The notes beneath the pieces are model-generated. The model searched no databases. It was not told the origin of the DNA and worked only from the letters and a program-made list of their open reading frames with translations. This document shows, in pieces, positions 1 to 5,709 of a stretch of DNA of 7,622 nucleotides (position 1 is the first letter of the stretch; the number at the start of each line of letters is the position of its first letter). This DNA is from an uncultured Microcaldota archaeon (GTDB lineage Archaea > Micrarchaeota > Micrarchaeia > Anstonellales > Anstonellaceae). Position numbers and translations under genes: made by a program. The DNA is taken from positions 1 to 7,622 of the forward strand of contig CAIXYX010000109.1 in NCBI GenBank assembly GCA_903923795.1, written 5' to 3'.

Positions 1-47
1 ATTGCGCAGACGGGATTTTCGGACGGACGCTGGCTTGGTTCATTGAA

Positions 48-155
48 TGCCGCAGGCTGGATTTGAACCGGCAACAAATCGGTATCCGAAGACCTGCCGG
101 GTTGCCCCGTTGGTCGTCTTCAGCCGATTGCTCTCCCAGGTTGAGCTACTGCGGC
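48..155 (-). tRNA. tRNA-Phe (GAA) with a 34-nt intron
   Basis: Reading the minus strand, a full cloverleaf forms. It has a perfect 7-bp acceptor stem (GCCGCAG with CTGCGGC), T8-A9, a 4-bp D stem (GCTC/GAGC) with GG in the loop, a 5-bp anticodon stem (ATCGG/CCGAT), a 5-nt variable loop and a TTCAAAT T loop. The anticodon is GAA, so it decodes Phe, and the discriminator base is A. No CCA is encoded; the next bases are TTC, so CCA must be added after transcription. The mature RNA would be 74 nt: exon 1 at 155-118 and exon 2 at 83-48. One oddity is a C-A mismatch in the third pair of the T stem (GCCGG against CCAGC). Coordinates follow directly from the pairing. The amino-acid identity rests on the anticodon and is very secure. 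Confidence 0.95.
84..117 (-). other. Archaeal tRNA intron (BHB type) at position 37/38
   Basis: These 34 bases interrupt the anticodon loop between G37 and A38. The boundary is ambiguous by one base because both possible junctions carry A. Anticodon-loop CTGA pairs with TCGG near the intron's 3' end to give the 4-bp central helix, with 3-nt bulges AGA and ATA holding the cut sites. This is the bulge-helix-bulge recognised by archaeal splicing endonuclease. Inside, GACC pairs with GGTC, then CGGG pairs with CCCG capped by a GCAA (GNRA) tetraloop. It is too short to encode anything. Confidence 0.88.
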
Positions 156-181
156 ATTGATGAATTTCCTTGGGGTGGGCA

Positions 182-193
182 AAGAATAAAAAG
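182..193 (-). promoter_or_regulatory. TATA-like box for tRNA-Phe
   Basis: CTTTTTATTCTT on the minus strand. The TTTTTATT core is centred about 33 bases upstream of the tRNA 5' end, predicting initiation near 162 and a leader of about 7 nt. The same 12 bases occur in front of the HerA gene and the orphan gene at 4014-4631. The T run lies 20 bases past the stop of the upstream minus-strand gene, so it might also help terminate that transcript. Confidence 0.6.
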
Positions 194-210
194 AGGCATA
201 CACTTGCGCG

Positions 211-810
211 CTACACCACTCGCCGTATTGGGGCTTGGGAATCTATTTTCAACCGGACAACCTCAGTCTTTGACTTAAATACCCAGTTCATCGGCACCTT
301 TCCGCCAAAAGATGTGCATTTATCCCCGCTGATTCGGGCCAGGATGTCCCGGGCGGCATATCTCTGCCCGTCATCTGCCGCTCTGACCTCGATTTTTAGC
401 AGTTTGGCGAGCACATCATCTTTTTTCGGGCCAAGCTGGCGGATATTCGCCAATTCGCCCCATACCAAAATATCATCAATGCTCCTGTTCTTGTCATTCA
501 GATTGTATCGCAGCAGCGTGTCTGTGAATATCTCCCAGGCATCTGCACTCATCTTGTCTGAGATATAGCCTCTGATGGCGCGCGCGGTGCCGGGCAGGAA
601 CTCCCGTTTCTGCATTCTGAATACGACCGACTGCAGTTCAAGTGCTACGAGCAAGACATCGTTCAGCCTGTGCGAGGCGAAGCCGAATTCAAGGAATTCG
701 AGGTGTTCGAGCGCCTCTTTTGGCGTGGACGTACTGTTCAATCCGCAGAAATCCGAAAGCAGTTCGTACACCGTATGGGCGCTGTCTGCCGAATCAGGCA
801 TATGGGTCAT
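211..810 (-). CDS. Hypothetical protein, 199 aa, mainly helical
   Basis: I do not recognise this family. The 199-residue product has no visible signal peptide, membrane segment, cysteine cluster or nucleotide-binding motif. Residues 30-165 look almost wholly alpha-helical, with amphipathic stretches at about 31-70, 88-102, 111-142 and 147-161, which would suit a HEAT- or TPR-like helical repeat fold. The last 30 residues look beta-like and basic. The ATG at 810 is chosen because it is the first in frame and follows GGTGAGG (813-819), a good anti-16S match with close spacing. An ATG at 801 is an alternative. The opposite-strand frame is serine-rich and unconvincing. The gene diverges from the LonB-like ATPase and lies upstream of tRNA-Phe on the same strand, without obvious functional linkage. 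Confidence 0.7.
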   Translation of the reverse strand: MTHMPDSADSAHTVYELLSDFCGLNSTSTPKEALEHLEFLEFGFASHRLNDVLLVALELQSVVFRMQKREFLPGTARAIRGYISDKMSADAWEIFTDTLLRYNLNDKNRSIDDILVWGELANIRQLGPKKDDVLAKLLKIEVRAADDGQRYAARDILARISGDKCTSFGGKVPMNWVFKSKTEVVRLKIDSQAPIRRVV

Positions 811-812
811 AA

Positions 813-819
813 CCTCACC
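813..819 (-). promoter_or_regulatory. Ribosome binding site for the 199-aa protein
   Basis: GGTGAGG on the minus strand, two bases before the ATG at 810, or four if only GGTGA is counted. It is the only clear Shine-Dalgarno sequence in the window; the other starts look leaderless. It therefore suggests that this gene has a leadered transcript. Confidence 0.5.
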
Positions 820-830
820 CGATTATCGCG

Positions 831-866
831 CTATTTTGCTTATTGTGCGCAACTGCCTATTATATT
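831..866. promoter_or_regulatory. Divergent promoter region
   Basis: This AT-rich patch lies between two diverging genes. TATTATATT (858-866, plus strand) is centred near 862. It predicts plus-strand initiation near 888, where an in-frame GTG lies, nine bases before the chosen ATG at 897. Read on the minus strand the same site is AATATAATA and would start a transcript near 836, giving the 199-aa gene a leader of about 26 nt that contains its GGTGAGG. A second minus-strand candidate, AAAATAG (831-837), would instead give a start almost at the ATG. Confidence 0.5.
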
Positions 867-896
867 CCCTGCGGCTCCAATAATCGTGTGGGAAAC

Positions 897-2324
897 ATGC
901 TCGAATTTGATGACACTTCAACGGTCACTGTGCCAGGCAGCCTGCTCGAGCAGGTCATAGGCCAGGATGAGGCGGTGCGATTGGCCAAAGTCATAGCCAA
1001 GCAGAGGCGCCACCTCCTCCTCGTCGGCCCTCCCGGCACGGGCAAATCCATGGTGGCGCAGGCCGTCTCCTCGCTTTTGCAAAAACCGCAGTACGAAGTG
1101 TCGGTCCTGCACAACCCCGCGAAGCCCGAGCGGCCTTTTCTTGAAGCGCGCACCCGCGCGCAGATGGAGGAAACACAAACGCCCCGGCCGCCGGCAGGCC
1201 TCCTTATGCTTATTGAGCAGGCCCCGCCATTTGTGCTTGAGCGCCTCGGCTATCGGTGCGCGGCCTGCAATCATAATTCAACGCCGGAGAATCCGCTGTG
1301 CGCGCACTGCGGCGCGGAGAAATTCCGCGTGCCGACCGGTCCGTTTGATGACCTTGTCGTCGGTTTGGGCGCGCCCGAGCGCGAGGACGCGGTGCACACC
1401 ACGCGCATAATGGCGGGCAAAGAGGAGCTTGTGGTGTTCGAGAGATTCGACGACAAGAATGTTCGCGCCATGGACCAGAAAGAGCTCTCGAAGCTCAACC
1501 GCCCCGAATCGCAGTTGCCGCGCAACATCATCCTCCCCCTCGACCGCACGACATTTGTGCAGGCCACGGGTGCATCGGAGACAGAACTCTTGGGCGACGT
1601 GCGCCATGACCCTTACGGAAGCCATTACCAGATAGGCTCTCCCCCCTACACAAGAGTGGTGGCCGGCTCGGTGCATGAGGCGCACGAGGGCGTGCTTTTC
1701 GTCGACGAGCTTGTTTCTCTTGGCAGGCTGCAACGCCATCTGCTCACCGCCATGCAAGAGAAGAGATTCCCAATAACGGGGCGCAACGCCTCCTCGACCG
1801 GCGCATCTGTGCGCGTGGATTTTGTGCCATGCGACTTCATACTCGCCGCGGCTGTCAACACATCTGACTTGAGAAAAATCCTGCCGCCATTACGCTCGCG
1901 CATCGGGGGAAACGGCTACGAGCTGCTGCTCAACACCGTGATGGATGACAATGAGGCCAATGTGAAAAAGCTGGCCCAATTCACGGCGCAGGAAGTGAAG
2001 CGCGATGGAAGAATCCCTCACGCCACCCGCGGGGCGGTGGAAGCCCTCGTCGATGAGGCCCGCCGCCGCGCAAGAACAATAGACCGCACGCCCGGCCTCA
2101 CATTGCGCCTGCGCGCCCTTTCCGGCATATTGAAAATGGCCGGAGACTGGGCGGTGTCTGACGGCGCTCCGCTCATTGAGGAAAAACATGTGCGCATGGC
2201 GATAAAGAACGGCCAGACTGCCGAGGAGCAGATAATGGCGCGCTATGGCAGCGCGTACAAGGCCTCGATGTCTGACTGGGGCATGGCCAGCCGCGTGCCC
2301 ACTGATGATAAAAATATTGGATGA
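897..2324 (+). CDS. LonB-like AAA+ ATPase with zinc ribbon, no protease domain
   Basis: This 475-residue AAA+ protein resembles the ATPase half of archaeal LonB. Walker A is GPPGTGKS (44-51) and Walker B is VLFVDE (266-271). Sensor 1 is near N321, arginine-finger candidates are R333 and R335, and sensor 2 is in LTLRLR (401-406). The long insert between Walker A and B, where archaeal LonB carries its membrane anchor, here holds a zinc ribbon (C121-x2-C124-x10-C135-x2-C138) and no hydrophobic helix, so the protein should be cytosolic. It ends just after the ATPase lid, and the roughly 200-residue Ser-Lys protease domain of Lon is absent. The stop is followed by a promoter and an unrelated gene, so this is not a simple frameshift. 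It is probably an ATP-driven remodeller or unfoldase; the substrate is unknown. The ATG at 897 is chosen, but a GTG at 888 lies exactly where a leaderless transcript would begin, and a TTG at 843 is upstream of the promoter and unlikely. Confidence 0.85.
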   Translation: MLEFDDTSTVTVPGSLLEQVIGQDEAVRLAKVIAKQRRHLLLVGPPGTGKSMVAQAVSSLLQKPQYEVSVLHNPAKPERPFLEARTRAQMEETQTPRPPAGLLMLIEQAPPFVLERLGYRCAACNHNSTPENPLCAHCGAEKFRVPTGPFDDLVVGLGAPEREDAVHTTRIMAGKEELVVFERFDDKNVRAMDQKELSKLNRPESQLPRNIILPLDRTTFVQATGASETELLGDVRHDPYGSHYQIGSPPYTRVVAGSVHEAHEGVLFVDELVSLGRLQRHLLTAMQEKRFPITGRNASSTGASVRVDFVPCDFILAAAVNTSDLRKILPPLRSRIGGNGYELLLNTVMDDNEANVKKLAQFTAQEVKRDGRIPHATRGAVEALVDEARRRARTIDRTPGLTLRLRALSGILKMAGDWAVSDGAPLIEEKHVRMAIKNGQTAEEQIMARYGSAYKASMSDWGMASRVPTDDKNIG

Positions 2325-2378
2325 ACGGAAAACCGCTCAAATGCCAGTCAAAACCCACCGGAAACCTACCCAACATCC

Positions 2379-2390
2379 CTTTTTATTCTT
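2379..2390 (+). promoter_or_regulatory. TATA-like box for the HerA gene
   Basis: CTTTTTATTCTT, identical over 12 bases to the elements before tRNA-Phe and the orphan gene at 4014-4631. The TTTTTATT core is centred 26.5 bases before the A of the ATG at 2410, so the mRNA should start at or next to the start codon. It shows that HerA is transcribed separately from the ATPase gene upstream and settles its start. Confidence 0.7.
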
Positions 2391-2409
2391 CAAAGCGATA
2401 AGCAGCGGC

Positions 2410-4017
2410 ATGGCATCGGACATAAAGACCGAAACTCCAATAAAAAATCCCGCCTCCTCTCCACCCTCAAACCCTGCCGCATCTCCACTCTCCACTCAAT
2501 CTCCCGCAATCTCATCTTTGGGCACCGTAATCTCGACGATGGAATCCCCGAACACATCTGAATTTCATTTCGTCATCCAGTCGGGCGACGTGCACAAGGG
2601 CCAATTCGTTCAAGTGGTAATGCCCGCAGGCCCGATCTTAGGTTCAGTAACCGAAATCTCAAGAGCCAACCGATATTTCGAGCGGGCCGAATCTGTGGCA
2701 GAATACGAGCGCCTCGGAGTGCTGTCCACTCAATTCCCGACGACCGAATGGGAGTACATGGTCGCGGTGGTGCGGGTGCAGGGCGTGCTCAACGGCGCGC
2801 ACATGGGCAGATGCACAATACCCGTAGCGCCGGGCGCATCTGTAAAGGCTGCGACAGAAGAGCAGCTCAAGGCTTTCCTGCAATTCGATGACAATGGCCT
2901 CGACATTGGCACGGTGGCGTACCATACGCTTCGGGTGAAACTGGGCTTGGGCCGCCTCTTGCAAAAACACCTCGCCATTTTGGCCATGTCAGGCGCGGGA
3001 AAATCATATTTCGCCTCGGTGCTGATTGAAGAGTTGCTCGATAGAAAGGCGACCGATGGGCGTTTGGCGGTTGTGGCGCTTGACCAGCACGGCGAATACG
3101 TGGGTTTCAAGGATTCGGTTTATAGAGACAAAGTGACCGTGGTGCCGGGAAAGAAAATCAGAATAGGCCTGCGCCACCTCTCCGCATCCATGCTGGCCGA
3201 ATGGTCGGAGATGTCATCCACCGCCCGGCGCGCTCTCGACAAACATGTGTCATCGCTCAAGGCCGAGATAAAGGAGAAGCAGGAGCCAGTGGGCCTTGAA
3301 GAATTGATCGAGCGCGTGCGAAATGATGCCGAATTGAACAAAAAGGAGAATGTGCGCGGCCCGCTGCTCGCGGCGCTGGAGGAGCTTGAGCATCTGCGCC
3401 TCATCGGTTTGGCCGACACCCTCAAACTCTCGGAGCTGATAAAGCCGGGCCACCTCATCGTGCTCGACCTCTCTGACATAGATGATTTGCGCAAAAAACA
3501 GATGATAGTCTCGTATTATGGCCGGAAATTGTTCCGCCAGAGAAAGAAAAATCTAATTCCGCCCTATGTGATGCTTGTGGAGGAGGCGCACAATTTCGCA
3601 AGAGAAAAAGCCGAGCGGAGAAATGCACTTTCCAAATCCATGATAGAGATGATTGCGCGCGAGGGGAGAAAATTCGGCGCGAGTTTGTGCCTCATCACGC
3701 AGAGGCCCGTGCAATTGTCGACGACGGCTCTGAGCCAGTGTAATTCCAATATCATATTGCGCGTGACAAATCCATTCGACCTAAAGCACATCGGCGAGAG
3801 TTGCGAGGGCATAGACTCGCACATGCTTGAATCCATCACAACATTGCGCGTGGGAGAAGCATTGGTTGTCGGCGAGGCAAGCGGCGCGCCCATCTTTGTC
3901 AAAATCAGGCAGAGGAGAAGCAAAGTGGTGACGCGCGGCGAGTCTTTGGAGAAACTGGCAAAAGAATTCGAGGACAAGAGCAAGGTGAAAGAGGACGAGA
4001 TAGAGGCGTTTCTCTAA
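2410..4017 (+). CDS. herA: HerA-like hexameric DNA translocase/helicase
   Basis: The 535-residue product matches HerA, a ring ATPase that in archaea pumps or unwinds DNA with the NurA nuclease during Mre11-Rad50 end resection. A Pro/Ser-rich, probably disordered N-terminus (about 1-45) is followed by a HAS-barrel-like beta domain (about 50-150) and then the RecA-like motor. Walker A is AMSGAGKS (192-199, catalytic K198), with DQHGEY at 225-230. The Walker B strand ends in VEEAH (390-394), and ITQRP (429-433) is the family's polar motif. A charged helical section (about 275-345) sits between the motor motifs. The open frame extends back to 2245, but that part overlaps the upstream gene and lies before the promoter, so the ATG at 2410 is preferred. 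NurA, Mre11 and Rad50 are not in the window. The stop overlaps the stop of the facing gene by 4 bases. Confidence 0.9.
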   Translation: MASDIKTETPIKNPASSPPSNPAASPLSTQSPAISSLGTVISTMESPNTSEFHFVIQSGDVHKGQFVQVVMPAGPILGSVTEISRANRYFERAESVAEYERLGVLSTQFPTTEWEYMVAVVRVQGVLNGAHMGRCTIPVAPGASVKAATEEQLKAFLQFDDNGLDIGTVAYHTLRVKLGLGRLLQKHLAILAMSGAGKSYFASVLIEELLDRKATDGRLAVVALDQHGEYVGFKDSVYRDKVTVVPGKKIRIGLRHLSASMLAEWSEMSSTARRALDKHVSSLKAEIKEKQEPVGLEELIERVRNDAELNKKENVRGPLLAALEELEHLRLIGLADTLKLSELIKPGHLIVLDLSDIDDLRKKQMIVSYYGRKLFRQRKKNLIPPYVMLVEEAHNFAREKAERRNALSKSMIEMIAREGRKFGASLCLITQRPVQLSTTALSQCNSNIILRVTNPFDLKHIGESCEGIDSHMLESITTLRVGEALVVGEASGAPIFVKIRQRRSKVVTRGESLEKLAKEFEDKSKVKEDEIEAFL

Positions 4018-4631
4018 ATCCAGAAGAACGAATCTTCCCAGAGCTCATCTTTTGGAACCGCTCCGGGCGGCGCAGGCACGCGAATCCGATAATCTTTCTT
4101 GAATGGAGCGCCGGAGTCCGCCTCCACCGCCACGACCTCCTCAGGGTGGAGCTTCTGCCTCACCATCTTGTCATAAACATTGGTTTCGATTTCGGCAAAA
4201 AACCTGTTTTTCATGTTCTTGAGCACATGGCGGCCCTGCACATAAAATCCAGCATCACGCAGGTTGGTGGAAACGCTTACCCATATGAAATCGACGTCAT
4301 CTGCCGGCATAATATTTATTTTGTCCAGCTTCTGCATCAGCAGGATGGCCTCGGTGAACGTGTTGCTGGCCACCCGCCACAATCCACTCTTGGATTCATA
4401 CATCGCGCACAGGCTCAAGCCCTTGATACTCGACTCATTCGCTCCCTTCGCTATGGATTTCAGCCATTCTTTCTCATTGCGGAGCTCCCAATATTTGTTG
4501 AAGAGATTGTTCTTCACATCCGCAGTCATCTTATCAATCGAAGAAAGCCCGACGGGTTTGCTCCAATTTGGAAAAGGGGAAGGAATCAACTCGGGATGCG
4601 CGTTAATACTCAGGTTTTGTGCGCCTCTCAT
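4014..4631 (-). CDS. Hypothetical protein, 205 aa, helical with Pro-rich tail
   Basis: I do not recognise this 205-residue protein. It has no signal peptide, membrane span or metal-binding cluster. Residues about 34-62, 66-104 and 112-165 look like consecutive amphipathic helices, compatible with a TPR-like scaffold. The C-terminus (about 172-205) switches to a proline-rich segment (VPAPPGAVP, 185-193) and ends in an acidic-aromatic run, WEDSFFWI, which could be a docking peptide. The start at 4631 is supported by the TATA-like box 28 bases upstream, which leaves essentially no leader. The gene faces HerA tail to tail, sharing four bases across the two stop codons, and diverges from the methyltransferase-like gene. 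Antisense frames exist on the plus strand, but they lack a promoter and look like shadows. Confidence 0.7.
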   Translation of the reverse strand: MRGAQNLSINAHPELIPSPFPNWSKPVGLSSIDKMTADVKNNLFNKYWELRNEKEWLKSIAKGANESSIKGLSLCAMYESKSGLWRVASNTFTEAILLMQKLDKINIMPADDVDFIWVSVSTNLRDAGFYVQGRHVLKNMKNRFFAEIETNVYDKMVRQKLHPEEVVAVEADSGAPFKKDYRIRVPAPPGAVPKDELWEDSFFWI

Positions 4632-4652
4632 AAGAAATGGTTAGAGTGGGAA

Positions 4653-4664
4653 AAGAATAAAAAG
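4653..4664 (-). promoter_or_regulatory. TATA-like box for the 205-aa protein
   Basis: CTTTTTATTCTT on the minus strand. The match to the tRNA-Phe promoter continues downstream: after one or two further T/G bases both read CCCAC, giving 18 of 19 identical positions. The TTTTATT core is centred 28 bases before the ATG at 4631, predicting a leaderless or nearly leaderless mRNA. Confidence 0.65.
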
Positions 4665-4689
4665 CGTAATTTCGGCAAAAGAGCAAACC

Positions 4690-4697
4690 GATAAAAC
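4690..4697 (+). promoter_or_regulatory. Possible TATA box for the methyltransferase-like gene
   Basis: GATAAAAC, with ATAAAA centred 23.5 bases before the ATG at 4717 and 26.5 before the ATG at 4720. It is a weaker match than the other boxes, and its main support is the spacing. If it is real, the second of the two adjacent ATGs is the better leaderless start. Confidence 0.35.
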
Positions 4698-4716
4698 CAG
4701 CGCAGTCGAAAAACCC

Positions 4717-5709
4717 ATGATGCCAAATAGAAAACTGACTGTGCCAAGCCGAACTTCGATGCCTAATGGCTCCGTCTATCGCCGCCTCTCCTCCAATCAC
4801 GGAAAATTCGCCGCAGACCTGTGCTTCTTCTGGCACGGCGTATTCGAAGGCAAACAGCAGCCCGTCAATTTCTACACGCGCACCGCCCGCGCGGCCCTCG
4901 AGTGGGAGGTGGAGGACGCAGTCTATGCCTATCTGATACACGAGGATCCCGACCGGGCCGAATATCTTACGCGCCTGTGGGAGCTTTTCCAGACTTATAT
5001 CATGGCGCAGAACGAGGCCATCGAATCCGGCTCACTTGATTCGCCTGTTCTAAAAATCCGGGTTCCCGACTCAGGATTCGAAAAATTCCTCCATCTGCTT
5101 TATCGGGGGAAAAATGCCGACGCCTACTGGCGCGCATTCTCGCGCAAGCACAAGATAAAACGAACTTCTTCCCCGCTCAAATTCTGGGACCATTTCGAAG
5201 AGTTCCAATCAGACCGGCTCGACGTCGGCGGCTGGCTGGCGGAGAACGCGCGGGGCAAAATCCTCGACCTCGGCGCGGGCTCGCATTCCTATCTGATGGT
5301 GGACACTGCTGCAGACATATCGAAGGCGGCTCTCGCACAGAATGCGCTCGCCGCAAGAAAAAAAGTGATTCCGCCGCTCGATTCGCTCTCAAAAAAGAAC
5401 TGGCCGTTCGCCAGGAATTCGTTCGACACCGTGATGCTCAATTCGGTTTTGTCTTATGTGAAAAATACGAAGCGTCTTTTTACTCTCATCCATTCAACCC
5501 TTAAACAAAATGGCGTGCTGCTCATCACCAACGCCCCCGTCTTGCCGCACCATCCGGCCTCGTTTTTTATCGAGAGGGAAGTCGATGCCGCCGGACTGGC
5601 GAAAGAGCTGAAAAGAGCCGGCTTCGGGGTCGAAAACCACTCAACAGGCTCTCTCATCCTCATCAAAACAAGGCCATGCTCCAGTGTCCGACATAAGCCA
5701 GCAAGATGA
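4717..5709 (+). CDS. SAM-dependent methyltransferase-like protein
   Basis: The C-terminal half of this 330-residue protein looks like a class I (Rossmann) methyltransferase. Motif I is KILDLGAGSH (181-190), with D184, G186 and G188 but H190 where a third glycine is usual. NSFDTVMLNSVLSYV (234-248) corresponds to the strand-4 region, and LKQNGVLLITNAP (262-274) to the following strand. Only about 10 residues separate motif I from the acidic DIS (200-202), so the first helix and second strand are much shortened. Residues 1-150 match nothing I know; they are helical and aromatic-rich. The substrate cannot be inferred. The ATG at 4717 is the first of two adjacent ATGs; 4720 and 4759 are alternatives. 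The last 15 or so codons overlap the facing membrane-protein gene, and that tail looks like read-through beyond the fold. Methyltransferase identity is likely but activity is unproven. Confidence 0.75.
   Translation: MMPNRKLTVPSRTSMPNGSVYRRLSSNHGKFAADLCFFWHGVFEGKQQPVNFYTRTARAALEWEVEDAVYAYLIHEDPDRAEYLTRLWELFQTYIMAQNEAIESGSLDSPVLKIRVPDSGFEKFLHLLYRGKNADAYWRAFSRKHKIKRTSSPLKFWDHFEEFQSDRLDVGGWLAENARGKILDLGAGSHSYLMVDTAADISKAALAQNALAARKKVIPPLDSLSKKNWPFARNSFDTVMLNSVLSYVKNTKRLFTLIHSTLKQNGVLLITNAPVLPHHPASFFIEREVDAAGLAKELKRAGFGVENHSTGSLILIKTRPCSSVRHKPAR

Noticed and set aside
1..47. Possible 3' end of a plus-strand gene ending with TGA at 44-46
   Set aside because: Only 14 codons are visible and another frame is also open here, so no product or strand can be supported.
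1278..1757. 159-residue minus-strand frame inside the LonB-like ATPase gene
   Set aside because: It lies within the strongly conserved AAA+ coding sequence, is rich in Arg/His/Ala and shows no motif; a GC-driven shadow.
2326..2335. Small hairpin CGG-AAAA-CCG after the ATPase stop
   Set aside because: A 3-bp stem is too weak for a terminator, and there is no T run right after it.
2245..2409. 55-codon N-terminal extension of HerA
   Set aside because: The extension overlaps the 3' end of the upstream gene and lies ahead of a well-placed TATA-like box. Its composition (Arg/Pro/Cys) does not resemble the HAS-barrel family.
4146..4694. 182-residue plus-strand frame opposite the 205-aa protein
   Set aside because: It has no promoter or Shine-Dalgarno sequence and runs through the divergent promoter region. 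The minus frame has a promoter with the right spacing and a more protein-like composition.
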